Positions 1-11,640 of a stretch of DNA of 64,000 nucleotides are shown in pieces. Source of the DNA: Patiria miniata. Its lineage: Eukaryota; Echinodermata; Asteroidea; Valvatida; Asterinidae. The translations under genes were made by a program, and so were the position numbers. Location: contig NW_024037056.1 in assembly GCF_015706575.1 (NCBI RefSeq), positions 12,103,176 to 12,167,175 on the forward strand. Reading direction: 5' to 3'. The notes beneath the pieces were generated by a model that saw nothing but the letters and a program-made list of their open reading frames with translations, was not told the DNA's origin and searched no databases. Each line of letters opens with the position of its first letter. The stretch's first letter is position 1.

Positions 1-267
1 TTATAATCATCCATTTGCAATATATTTTACACATTATATATAAATATAAATATTGCCTTTTTATTTGTTTCCAACAAAATTGTAGCTACAAGTATGTAGA
101 AAGGCTTATGGCTGTGGACACAATTTGTATCAGCAAAAGATCAACCTTATGTGAGAAAAGTGAGATTTTCAACAACAATTTGGGTATTTCAACTGCAAAC
201 GTGCACTTCATTTAATGATTATGCCTACTTTGGATACAACTTTCTTTAGAATGGTTATCAAACTAGA

Positions 268-492
268 CGGAAAAAATGTTGCAACCTGACGCCACTTTTT
301 TCTTCATAAATCAATCTCAATGAAGGTCATTCATTGCAAAAATGACGATAAAAATAAGACATGAATCTGGGACTGAGAAACATTTCCAAATTGTTAGGAA
401 CTATTTTAACTTTAAAAAAAATTCTTGACTCTCCATAGACTATATATGTACACAATCGCGGAAGTGGCGTCAGGTTGCAACATTTTTTTCCG
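268..492. mobile_element. Short inverted-repeat element (MITE-like), 225 bp
   Basis: The ends form a near-perfect inverted repeat of about 30 bp: the left arm begins CGGAAAAAATGTTGCAACC and the right arm (462-492) is its reverse complement with one extra A. The arms enclose about 160 bp of AT-rich sequence with no coding potential. I could not settle a target-site duplication, so the superfamily is open. Most likely a non-autonomous DNA transposon. Confidence 0.7.
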
Positions 493-3400
493 CAGGCAGG
501 TATACCTATTAACTAAGAAAAGGTGTACAAAATACTAGACATGCTAGAAAAATGTTCAAGGTTCACAAATTCATTTTCACGAAACTGGGTCAACATAATC
601 CTGCCCTTCAACTTTCAAGGCGCCAATCTTGCATACCAAATACTGGACCGGGCCGATCGCGCCATAATAAACTCATCAGGCAACAACTCCAGACGCCAAA
701 CGGCAAGCAGTCGTCGGCAGACATAGCTAGAATTTCAGCAGGGTCGAGCTAAAGTTGGGGAAGGAACGTGTGGAATTTCTTCGCACATTAAAAAAATCGT
801 ACTCAGAATCGTATTCGATCGCACATACACACGTACACACACGTGAAGTTGTTTTTAATCGGCCCGCGAGCGATATCGCGGAAATGGACTGATGTCTGGA
901 CTTATCATGTGCAGAATGTCATATCCAAAGTTTGACATTGTTACCAGACTACTGTCATCATGGCCATTTTTAAAACTTCGTCTTTGTTTAAAAAAATCAG
1001 CTTCAAACTCGCGTACGTACGTTGTTGCATGATTTTTGTAAGTTCCCAACTTTGGAGATTATCGCTTAATTATGAGTTTTGAATTAATTAAAGTGAGGCT
1101 TTTGAACTTTTAAAGTGAGGCTTTTGAAGTGAGGCAAAATGTTGTTGCGTGTTCTTTTTTTGTATCCAACGTGAAACTCTCTGGATATGGGGACAAAGAC
1201 GACATCGGAGACACACCTACCGAGTCGCGGGCAAGTTTTGTGAAATAGCCCAAAAACCGAAAGCAAATCGAAAGACATGGACGTAGAAGTTATTCTGCTT
1301 GTCCATTTTTTGGAGTTTTACCCCGCAAAAGAAATTGATTTTGTTTATTTGCTGCTTGTATATCAATACAAAAAAGTCGTTTAAGTTTGAATGAGAAATC
1401 GAACGAAAACAAGCTGCCTGCATTATTCTATTAACTAATGGAAAAACAGATTTTATTGCGGCCGGCCGTATTAAAATTCGGCTCTTGTAGGTAGATTGGT
1501 GTCGGTCTCCTGACAGAATCTATTATGTTGGGACCGAGAACCAGCCTATTCGCAGGGAGGTTCAGTTTGTGCTAATAACCAATCATAACAAAAAATAGGC
1601 GGGAGAAAAAAATATGATCAAAGTTTGTTGTAGGCCTACAGCACGTATATACGCGGACAGTAATCTGTACTGAAACGAAACTATTGCTCTATAACTTATT
1701 TCATCAACACATCGCACTTAGCTCCGGCCAAAAGAACTTCAATCTAATCAAAAACAGGCCCGTACCCAGTGGGGTGCGCCGGGTGCGTACGCCCCCCCCC
1801 CCAAACAAAATCCAAATTTTTAAGGGGTCTATGAAATGAATTTTTCTTAGAACAGTATTTTTTTAGGAAATGTATGAAAACTATTCGGACATCCCTTTTT
1901 TTGGGTTAATTTTATTGAATAGCGAACTTCATTAAACAAATTCAAAATATCCATGCTTTTCCGGACAACAGAGGTCGATGTTGCTGTTTGCTGTTCAAAA
2001 TAATGTGAACCCAAACATTCTGCTCAACAAAAAACATTAATGAGATTGGCCTTCTGCCATGTACTGACACTACAACGAATCAGCAAGGAAATGAAAACGA
2101 CAGCAAAATATCCAAAATTCTGGCAACTTTTGGTGCTGAAACTTTTGGTGCTCATGAATTGATATACGCATTTTGAATTAAAACCTAATTAACTTTCGTA
2201 ACTTGGCATTTTTTTTAATGAAAGTTGTCCTCATTCAGGATAGATCCCAAAAGGATCGGGGTTTCTTTATTTGAGGGTCGATCGAGTTTGTAAAAGAATT
2301 TATATTTAAAACTTGTAAAATATAACTTTATTTCGGGAGCCGGGAGGATGCATAATAACGGTCTTCGGGGCAACCTATCAAAATGAAGCCTGTCATGTGC
2401 AATTAGTCTGATCGGCGCCCCAACCTTGACACGAAACCACCCATAGTTTTTAGTCAACAGTTATTTTAGCCTTATTTGTAACTTTTTGTTTTGCCTGCTC
2501 TTTTTGCCTCCTGTTACACCGTCCCTAGTTAATGTGCCGGTTCTGATGGGAAACATCATTTCTATAACACGTCAAAATTATTGAAGTATATTCTCGAGTG
2601 GCTAATCCTGGGGGGGGGGGTGCAGAGCGCGGCGCCCCCCCCCCTTCCCCAGCAAGGACCGGAATGTTCTCAAATAAGGCCATTTTCACTTGTGAGAGCC
2701 CTCCCCCCTCACAGCCTCAGCCCCCCCCCCCCCGGCATAACCTCTCTGGATCCGCCCTTGCCTGCAGTATGCACTGAGCACCTAAAAGATATTGCTATAA
2801 AATCTTGCCAGAATATCCTCTACCACTCGTTTTTCGGTTAATGACAATGGTTTATTCTTAGCTTACAGCACCCAACAAAAACCCACATTTGCCTTTTGGT
2901 ATATCTTACAAAAATCGTTGAAACTTATAATTGTTTTGGATTTCAGTAAAAAGAGATTTGCGCGCCTGAACCAAATTTCCAAGGCTAATCGATGACTAGC
3001 AGTTCAAGCAGTTGAACGGACGATCAGATGTATTGCATGCATGTCTTTAAACGTTAATTAAAATCAACCTTTAAAGTTAATTACACTGATTAGCACTTTA
3101 TGATGAATAATTATATGGTCCTGCTTTTGATGTTCAGATATTCAGAGGTCTTGAAACATATTTTCCTGAAAGTTCTTCTTCGCTGCAGTATACCAGTGTA
3201 CGTAGGCTTTTTTCCCGGCTGTTGATCATGAATGAGCAAGCCTAAATTCCTGACATACTATCGGCTAAATTACATTGAGATAACACACACACACGCCCAA
3301 AAAGATGCTACCGCTCGCGAACTGAAGATGCTTACTTAATTGAAGCCCGGTTCAAGTTTTAAATATCAAGGCTTCTTTTTTTTCTCGCCAAAACTTACCG

Positions 3401-3932
3401 CTTTCCGAGGCGATTTTTAAACTATCCTCATGTCCAGCTGACAAGGAAGCTCAGTGATAAAATAATCCAAGTTGACTTTTTCTTTATTCTTCCTTTTATG
3501 TTTCTTCGTCGATGATGCGGAGCCGAGATACAGCCAGATCTGGGAGCAAAACTCAGAGATGTCCAGAAGACGAACGCGATGAGACCGGTGCGCAGAAGAC
3601 GGAGAATTCGCCAGGAATTTTCCTGATGCCGTCTTGGGCCGCACTGCGCATGTCCGCCACGCGTGCCGTCTTGCAGTCGTGTGGGTGTGCGTGTGATATG
3701 CATTGGCAGATAGGGTCAGCACAGATATGCGGCAGCTTACCATAAAAGGTTCGCACGCTGTTGGGTGGGGAAACCGCGCATATATACACAGACGTTATCT
3801 GGTTCGAATTCAGTTTGTGCTGTGCTACGGAGAAATGAAGATACAGACGAATTCTCCTTCATTTGCTCAGACCGAGTTTTATAAACAACTGTCAGTTGTA
3901 AATGCCCCAGTATTTATTGTGTTGTTATTGTA
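493..3932. other. Intergenic or deep-intronic stretch, no gene recognised
   Basis: I recognise no protein domain or RNA gene here. Open frames are short and mutually overlapping. Visible items are a C-run at about 1791-1801, a G/C-run segment at 2610-2760 ending in GGATCCGCCCTTG (a similar tail occurs at 48150-48260), a short CA tract near 3283, and a CpG-rich patch at about 3500-3720 in which several frames stay open on both strands. The CpG-rich patch could be an exon or promoter of an unknown gene, but nothing in its translation is recognisable. Confidence 0.5.
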
Positions 3933-4057
3933 CAGGGTGGATAAAAAAAAAACGAAACCGAGATATTATTGCTAATTGGAACAGAAGTAGGGCACATGTG
4001 AATAAAAGGGAGATATCCTCTGTTAGGGTTGAATCTCCTCTTTAAAATGACACCCTG
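3933..4057. mobile_element. Possible short element with CAGGGTG/CACCCTG ends
   Basis: CAGGGTGGATAAAAAAAA at the left and TTTAAAATGACACCCTG at the right make short inverted ends 125 bp apart. The left end is preceded by TA, but the right end is followed by AT, so a TA duplication is not clean. The left end resembles the better supported TA-flanked element at 34423-34822. Tentative Tc1/mariner-type MITE relic. Confidence 0.4.
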
Positions 4058-4094
4058 ATCATGTCCTTACATTCACGTTTGACTGAGCAGTGAC

Positions 4095-5050
4095 CAGAGG
4101 TGGCAGCAAGTCACTTTTTGCAAGTCCAAGTCAAGTCACAAGTCACTGTTTGCAAGTCCAAGTCAAGTCACAAGTCATTAGGTCCAGTCACAAGTCAAGT
4201 CACAAGTCATTAGGTCCAGTCACAAGTCAAGTCACAAGTCATTTAATTGGTCTAAACACAAGTCAAGTCACAAGTATCTTTGTCCAAGAACACGTCAAGT
4301 TGCACATAATTTTTTTCCAGCTGTAATAAGCTAAAAGAACCTGGCGTTTGAACTTACAAGTTATTTTTAACATGCCTCCTTAATTCCACTTTTTCAATGT
4401 GTTGCAATTACTATTCTTGTAGTTTATCACATATCTGTCGGATATATTAGCCCTTTGTATACTTTAATACATTTACTTTACATTGTAGAAATAAATGTTG
4501 AGATGACATGAAAAAAAAGACTTCACTCACTCGATTACATGTAGTATACTAACACTTTATTGTTCAATTTTCATGTATACTAAACGCCTACCAATGGGTT
4601 AGGCTATCCGGTATTTTACATGCAATTGATAAAGGCCTGCTTTCTTTTCATGAAAGGTTCCTTTCAAATTTTGTTCAACCATTACATTTAGCAAGAGACT
4701 TGGTCATTGAAAACTGTAGTTTGTTGTGACAGTCTTATTGAAAACTTTTGAAACTAGTGGGAACTATTCATTTGACTGGATTAATTAAGTCACTGAGGTC
4801 TATTTTCTGGAATGAAACTTTCTCGCTATAATAGCTTGATTAAAGTGTATTGGGTCGCTCGAGTAGCGTCTGACTTGCGTTGGTAACAAGTCATTTTTTG
4901 CAATCCCAAGTCAAGTCACAAGTCATTGTTTGCAAGTCCAAGTCAAGTCACAAGTCAAAGCTGGTATTTACAAGTCAAGTCACAAGTCACAAAAATAGCG
5001 ACTCGAGTCCGACTCGAGTCCAAGTCACATGACTCGAGTCAGCAACTCTG
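4095..5050. mobile_element. Non-autonomous hAT element, 956 bp, with 8-bp TSD
   Basis: The ends are CAGAGGTGGC at the left and, read inward from the right, CAGAGTTGCT, matching the usual hAT CAGRG start. A perfect 8-bp direct repeat GCAGTGAC flanks it (4087-4094 and 5051-5058), as expected for hAT target duplication. Both subterminal regions carry many copies of CAAGTCAAGTCACAAGTCA and shorter forms (4110-4290 and 4885-5035), plus GACTCGAGTC palindromes near the right end. Such subterminal arrays are typical transposase-binding regions. The middle has no transposase frame, so it would have moved in trans. Confidence 0.9.
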
Positions 5051-5060
5051 GCAGTGACCA

Positions 5061-5223
5061 ATTTTATGAAAGGGTCTATATAGAGTCTTGCGCCACTTTT
5101 CATGGTGAATCTCATTTTCCCCCACCTGCCTTGATTGGCAACCATAGCCTTTTACTCTGGGACAATAATTGACACAACAAAAACCACAATTGAAAAGTGG
5201 CGCAACAGACCCTTTTATAAAAT
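5061..5223. mobile_element. Short hairpin element beside the hAT copy
   Basis: Left arm (5061-5104, ATTTTATGAAAGGGTCT then TGCGCCACTTTTCA) is matched by the reverse complement at 5187-5223, with an extra 11 bp in the left arm. It begins two bases after the right target duplication of the hAT element. The GCGCCACTTTT motif recalls the ends of the 268-492 element. Probably a small MITE; no clear target duplication. Confidence 0.6.
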
Positions 5224-6740
5224 GGAAATGGGCGTTGCCGGGATTTTTTTAGAGAGGCAAAGCAATTTTTCCCCACAAAATCCCTATATTTTCCAGCATT
5301 TTCCTGGTTGATCATTTTTTTCGAGGGTGGGCAGGGACATTTGCCCCTCCCCAGCCCATTAAATTAAAAACAATATGCTTTCGCGCCCGTTCTTCTTTTT
5401 ATTTTCTTGCCGGGGGGGGGGGGGGGTGGGGGGAGGGGGGCAAGCACCCCTCCCCCCTCATGACGCCCATGGCCAAGTCCTCCTACACGACTAGACAGCA
5501 CACAGCAGTTTAGAGCGGTATAGTAAGTTTTGTTTTCTTTTTTTATTTTTAAAATGCCTGGAAGCGACAACTATATGCTTTCCCGTCCCCGAGAGGGGTA
5601 AAAAAAGAAAGTAGTCCATGAAAAATACAACTAAGAATCGTTTCTTAAATTAGGGTAAATTTTTAAGAGTACATGCACACTTTGTGCAAGTTTATACGCG
5701 AGACCCTTCTTTAAAGTGATATATGCTAGTTTTGGGTGGGGGGGGGATTGCAAATTTGCTTGAAGGATGTCTGCATTTAAATAAATTCTTCAAACCCAGG
5801 CCCCTATCCGTCGGCAACTTAGGAAATTTCTAAGGCACATTGAATAAAAGGCTTAAAGATAGCTTGAATAATAATTACCCCTTTCAATATTTACTTTCAC
5901 TGATAACCCGAAACGACAGCCTGATGTATTCAATGTGAACACTATCAAACCGAGCAGACGACTTTGGCCCAAATCTTCAACAAACAAGTTTTTGGAGGGC
6001 GCGCCGAATTGCACCTGGCGAAAATTCTTCCGTTCCTATTGTTATGCAAATTAGAAACCGCACGCGCACGCACGACTTGTGCATGTTTGTGCCACACTAA
6101 ACTTTTGACGGGAATGCCGGCCGTGCACAAGATGCGAAACTGTTGAGGACGTTCAAGTTCATTGGCTGGGAAGGGCGATAAAATGACCGTCGTTTCACCT
6201 CGAATCTTCGTTTCTACCTGTTTCTGAAACAGAAACACTTTCTAGAACAAACTTGGACACAAACTTGCGACATAGTTACCATGCCGGATCAACGTACATT
6301 AAGGGAGAAACTTTTACGGCCTTGCTGAGAACGTTATCATGCCGCTGCTGCGCCTACTTCAAACAACGTCGCCATCTTCGATTTTTGCCAAACGTGTATT
6401 TGCTGCAGTAGACTGAAATGTGTTTCTGCAACCATGTGAGGGGGAACTTTCAGCAGTTAGTTATCCTGGGCTTTCCAAGAAGGTCACTGTATTTAAAGAA
6501 AAGGACAACGGACGGGCGAGCCAGTGGATGCAATGTGCTTCGGTGAGTTGTTAAACATGTTTTTAATATTTTTTCATTTAGAAAACTTTCCGATATAAAT
6601 GGCATAGTTACTCACCTAATCACCTTTAGAAAGTAACAGCTGGTAAAGGCCAGTTTTAATTTCTCTTTCTGCTTCATGACCCTGAAAGATTTCGTTTAAG
6701 GTAAGTCCGAGAGCCATTTGGTTGACAACTGACGCATGGC
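5224..6740. other. No gene recognised; G-run and possible plus-strand promoter
   Basis: There is a G-rich run at 5410-5436 followed by C-rich sequence to 5458. At 6491 TATTTAAA is followed by an ATG at 6535 and a strong 5' splice-site sequence (TTCG|GTGAGT) about 10 bases later, which could be a first exon of a plus-strand gene. No downstream exon could be linked, so this is only a note. Nothing else is recognisable. Confidence 0.4.
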
Positions 6741-7212
6741 TAGCCCCATAAATGTGGCCAATTTACTGGACTTCCTCCGTAAACATATATATAGGCCACA
6801 CATCCACATGTACAAAAACGTGTCGCACTTTGTCAAATTTTGATTTTCACATTTAGGCTTAGTTTGTAGGGTTTTTTTGCTTTAGAAGCATACTCACCCT
6901 CTTTATAGGCTAATCAGAAAGTGCTGCCTTTTTCAGATGTCTAATTTTTGTGAAATTTCATGTTGAAATTTTGATACGCAAACGTGTGCAAATGAATCTG
7001 GAAATTTCACAAAAATAGACATCTGAAAATGGCAGCACTTTCTGATAAGCCTATATAGAGGGTGAGAATGCTTCTAAAGCAAAAAAAACCGACAAACTAA
7101 GCCTAAATGTGAAAATCAAAATTTGACAAAGTGCGACACGTTTTTGTACATGTGGATGTGTGGCCTGTGTTTTCGGAGGTAGTCCAGTAAATTGGCCACA
7201 TTTATGGGGCTA
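6741..7212. mobile_element. Foldback element, 472 bp, arms over 200 bp, 9-bp TSD
   Basis: Left arm 6741-6958 and right arm 7001-7212 are reverse complements over more than 200 bp, with a loop of about 42 bp. The terminal 32 bp (starting TAGCCCCATAAATGTGGCC) are identical in the two arms. A perfect 9-bp direct repeat ACGCATGGC flanks the element (6732-6740 and 7213-7221). A 9-bp target duplication with long inverted repeats fits Mutator-like or Foldback-type elements. No coding capacity is seen. Identical ends and an intact target duplication argue for a fairly recent insertion, although the inner arms differ at scattered positions. Confidence 0.92.
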
Positions 7213-8464
7213 ACGCATGGCCAACTGTCGACTTCCGTAAAAATAGCAACAGCAAAAATATATAGAGGGTACTAGTACAATACCCGGTTATTTAGTGGAC
7301 CTAAGCCGTTCCCCTGTTTCACAAATAAGCAGACATAACCGTTGTCATATCCTGTGACTTCCACGTAGATTAATTACCCCAAAATGAAATCTGTCAAAAT
7401 TAACCTGAATTCACGGTAGCCTTTTCTTTGGTACGTATTAGTGTGGTGGGGGGGGGGGACAATTAACCTACCCCCATAGGCCTTTTTGCTAGGATGCAAC
7501 CTTAATCCTGCCAAATCCTCCAACTGCATGCCTTTATGTAAAGATTGCATAGGCCTACAGCCTCAATCCTGCCATATCCGCCGTTATTTCTTGAATGGCA
7601 CCCTGAAGCAGTGCGGAGGATTTCAAATATAATGCATGCGCCTAAATGTATGCACAGCTGAGCATAAACAACACAAGGTCTGGCCCAAGAATACCTTGAC
7701 TCAGTGCATCTAAAATCAGCCGCATATTTTGCCATATAGCGGAATTCTGCAAAATCCTCCATTTTGCAAAGGGGATTTTAGAGGATTTGGGAAGGTTAGG
7801 GTTAAATTAATCACACCAGCACAGTGTTCATTAGACTTAATTCCGCACGAGCTCGCAATGGACACGGGCTTTATTCCGACTGTATTTTCCAGTGATAACA
7901 AGTTTTGATTTGCAAAATATACTAACATCCATCAAACTAAACTGTGTAAAATAATAAATACATGTATTTTAAAAAAAACCTGCAGACTGCGTAATTGTCT
8001 AATAGGCACATTCATTTTCAATGGCACACACTCTAATCATTAGTAAATTCAGAGTGCGTTTACCAACTTCACCTCAAACCCAAACATTCCATTTCTCTTG
8101 CCGACACCTGCTGAATAAATGTCAGATTGTAAGTAGCTATATTGAAAACGAACATAAAAAAACACCTTACAATAGCCGTACACATTTTTATAGGTCACAA
8201 CGATTTCTTGCCACATTCAAGCTTTGAAGATAGTATCAATGGTACTTAAGAGGCTTGTAGATTCTTATCCAGTAATCCAGAAATCTTGCCTTTTCCTTGT
8301 TTCCATGCTTGTGTTTGTTTCTCACTTGTTTATAACTATTCATTCTCACATTCTTTCATTGGATGATTTAATAGAATCGAAACAGACCCTCTACGAAAGT
8401 AATTTCTGAAAGGGCTAATTTACTACTGGATATAAATTCTGATCTGACTAATTTACTGCTGAAG
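7213..8464. other. No gene recognised, left flank of the satellite array
   Basis: AT-rich sequence with one G-run near 7446-7458. Open frames are short and resemble nothing I know. Around 7560-7800 the motif AAATCCTCC and its complement recur, but not in an ordered array. The tandem array begins abruptly near 8465. Confidence 0.5.
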
Positions 8465-9060
8465 ACTGTCGACAAGGCTCTAGACCTGAAACTTTTGGAG
8501 TAAACTGCAGATGTAGTAGCTGATGCCCCTAGTTTCGTTTTTCTGCAGTAAGTCCCATAGGGATACCCGTCAGCGCCAACCCGCATGGCTCTCATGTATC
8601 GCAGTCTAAAGGTACATTTAATAACGTGTATGGTTCTGGACAAACTTGGTACTGTTGCAAAGCTGGTGAATAAGCCAACCAGCATGGAAATCCGCAAGGC
8701 TCTAGACCTGACACTTTTGGAGTAAACCGCAGATGTAGCAGCCGTTGCCCCTAGTTTCGTTTTTTCTGCAGTAAGTCCCATAGGGAGGCCTGTCAGCGCC
8801 AACCCGCATGGCTCTCATGTATCGCGGTCTAAAGGTACCTTAACGTGAATAATTCTGGACAAACTTGGTACCGTTGCAAAGCGAATGAATAGGCCAACCA
8901 GCATGCAAATCGGCAAGGCTCTAGATCTGAAATTTTTGGAGTAAACCGCAGATGTAGCAGATGATGCCCCTAGTTTCGTTTTTCTGCAGTAAGTCCAATA
9001 GGGAGGCCTGTCAGCGCCCACCTGCATGGCTCTCATGTGTCGCGGTCTAAAGGTACCTTA
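8465..9060. repeat. 219-bp tandem array, diverged left edge (about 3 units)
   Basis: This is the left border of the large satellite. The landmark AAGGCT recurs at 8474, 8696 and 8915 (spacings 222 and 219). These units differ at many positions from the rest, for example TAGACCTGAAAC and GCAGATGTAG where later units have CAGACTTGAAAC and CCAGAAGTAG, but the order of blocks is the same. They look like the oldest, least homogenised copies. Confidence 0.93.
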
Positions 9061-11640
9061 ACATGGATGGATTTTGACAAACTATAGCTTGTTGGATAGT
9101 GGATGAATAGGCCAACAAGCTGACAAATCGGCCAGGCTTCAGACTTGAAACCTTTGGAGTGAGCTCCAGACGTAGGTACATGATGCCCCCAGTCTCGTTT
9201 TTGTGCAGTACGTCCCATAGCAAGGGCTGTCAGCACCAGGCGACATGGCGCTCATGTGTCGCGGTCTAAGGGTACCTTAACATGGATGGATTTTGACAAA
9301 CTATAGCTTGTTGGATAGCGAATATGTAGGCCAACAAGCTGATAAATCGGCCAGGCTTCAGACTTGAAACCTTTGGAGTGAGCTCCAGACGTAGGTACAT
9401 GATGCCCCCAGTCTCGTTTTTGTGCAGTAAGTCCCATAGCAAGGGCTGTCAGCGCCAGGCGACATGGCGCTCATGTGTCGCGGTCTAAGGGTACCTTCAC
9501 ATGTATGGATTTTGACAAACTATAGCTTGTTGGATAGCGAATATATAGGCCAACAAGCTGATAAATCGGCAAGGCTTCAGACTCGAAACTTTTGGAGTGA
9601 GCTCCAGACGTAGGTACATGATGCCCCCAGTCTCGTTTTTGTGCAGTACGTCCCATAGCAAGGGCTGTCAGCGCCAGCCGACATGGCTCTCATGTGTCGC
9701 GGTCTAAAGGTACCTTAACATGGATGGATTTTGACAAACTATAGCTTGTTGGATAGCAGATAAATAGGCCAACAAGCTGACAAATCGGCAAGGCTTCAGA
9801 CTTGAAACTTTTGGAGTGAGCTTCAGACGTAGGTACATGATGCCCCCAGTCTCGTTTTTGTGCAGTAAGTCCCCTAGCAAGGTCTGTCAGCGACAGCCGA
9901 CATGGCTCTCATGTGTCGCGGTCTAAAGGTACCTTAACATGGATGGATTTTGACAAACTATAGCTTGTTAGATAGCGGATGAATATGCCAACAAGCTGAG
10001 AAATCGGCAAGGCTTCATACGTGAAACTGTTGGAGAGAGCCCCAGACGTAGGTACATGATTCCCCCGTCTCATTTTTGTGCAGTAAGTCCCATAGCAAGG
10101 GCTGTCAGCGCCAGCCGACATGGCTCTCATGTGTCGCGGTCTAAAGGTACCTTAACATGGATGGATTTTGACATACTATAGCTTGTTATATAGCAGATGA
10201 ATAGGCCAACAAGCTGACAAATCGGCAAGGCTTCAGACTTGAACATTTTTGAGTGAGCCCCAGACGTAGGTACATGATCCCCCAGTCTTGTTTTTGTGCA
10301 GTAAGTCCCATAGCAAGGGCTGTCAGCGCCAGCCGACATGGCTCTCATGTGTCGCGGTCCAAAGGTACCTTAACATGAATGGATTTTGACAAACTAAAGC
10401 TTGTTATATAGCAGATGAATAGGCCAACAAGCTGACAAATCGGCAAGGCTTAGGACTTGAAACTTTTGGAGTGAGCCCCGGACGTAGATACATGATCCCC
10501 CAGTCTTGTTTTTGTGCAGTAAGTCCCATAGCAGGGCTGTCGGCGCCAGCCGACATGGCTCTCATGTGTCGCGGTCTAAAGGTACCTTTAAATAGATGGA
10601 TTTTGACAAACTATAGCTTTTTAGATAGCGAATGAATAGGCCAACAAGCTGACAAATCGGCAAGGCTTCATACTTGAAACTTTTGGAGTGAGCCCCAGAC
10701 GTAGGTACTTGATCTCCCCAGTCTCGTTTTTGTGCAGTAAGTCCCATAGCAAGGGCTGTCAGCGCCAGCCGACATGGCTCTCATGTGTCACGGTCTAAAG
10801 GTACCTTAACATGGATGGATTTTGACAAACTATAGCTTGTTAGATAGCGGATGAATAGGCCAACAAGCTGAGAAATCGGCCAGGCTTCAGACTTGAAACC
10901 TTTGGAGTGAGCTCCAGACGTAGGTACATGATCCCCCCAGTTTCGTTTTTGTGCAGTAAGTCCCATAGCAAGGGCTGTCAGCGCCAGCCGACATGGCTCT
11001 CATGTGTCGCGGTCTAAAGGTACCTTAACATGTATGGATTTTGACAAACTATAGCTTGTTATATAGCGGATGAATAGGCCAACAAGCTGACAAATCTGCA
11101 AGGCTTCAGACTTGAAACTTTTGTATTGAGCCTCAGACGTAGGTACATGATCCCCAGTCTCGTTTTTGTGCAGTAAGTCCCATAGCAAGGGCCGTCAGCG
11201 CCAACCGACATGGCTCTCATGTGTCGCGGTCTAAAGGTCCATTAACATGGATGGATTTTGACAAACTATAGCTTGTTATATAGCGGATGAATAGGCCAAC
11301 AAGCTGACAAATCGGCCAGGCTTCAGACTTGAAACTTTTGGAGTGAGCTCCAGACGTAGGTACATGATGCCCCCAGCTCGTTTTTTTGCAGTAAGTCCCA
11401 TAGCAAGGGCTGTCAGCGCCAGCCGACATGGCTCTCATGTGTCGCAGTAACATGGATGGATTTTGACAAACTATAACTTGTTGAATAGCGGATGAATAGG
11501 CCAACAAGCTGACATATCGGCAAGGCTTCAGACTTGAAACTTTTGGAGTGAGCCCCAGACGTAGGTACTTGATCTCCCTAGTCTCGTTTTTGTGCAGTAA
11601 GTCCCATAGCAAGTGCTGTCAGCGCCAGCCGACATGGCTC
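9061..11640. repeat. 219-bp tandem array, intermediate zone (about 12 units)
   Basis: Units here carry features between the left edge and the main array: GTACCTTAACATG, ACTATAGCTTGTT and CCAGACGTAGGTACATGAT. Neighbouring units differ by several substitutions and 1-2 base indels, with lengths of about 216 to 219 bp. One unit at 11435-11460 is shortened next to TGTCGCAGTAACATGG, and its left neighbour carries the rare CCATTAACATGG variant. Both rare forms recur about 13 units to the right. Confidence 0.95.

Noticed and set aside
2581-2841. 86-codon Pro-rich plus-strand frame
   Set aside because: It is created by C-runs in a GC-rich repeat segment; a related segment at 48150-48260 shows it is repeat-derived.
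3417-3745. Overlapping 77-108-codon frames on both strands
   Set aside because: CpG-rich DNA lowers stop frequency in several frames at once; no translation resembles a known protein and no exon edges were convincing.
5364-5570. 68-codon minus-strand frame with poly-Pro/Gly
   Set aside because: It reads through a G-run and C-run simple-sequence tract and has no recognisable content.
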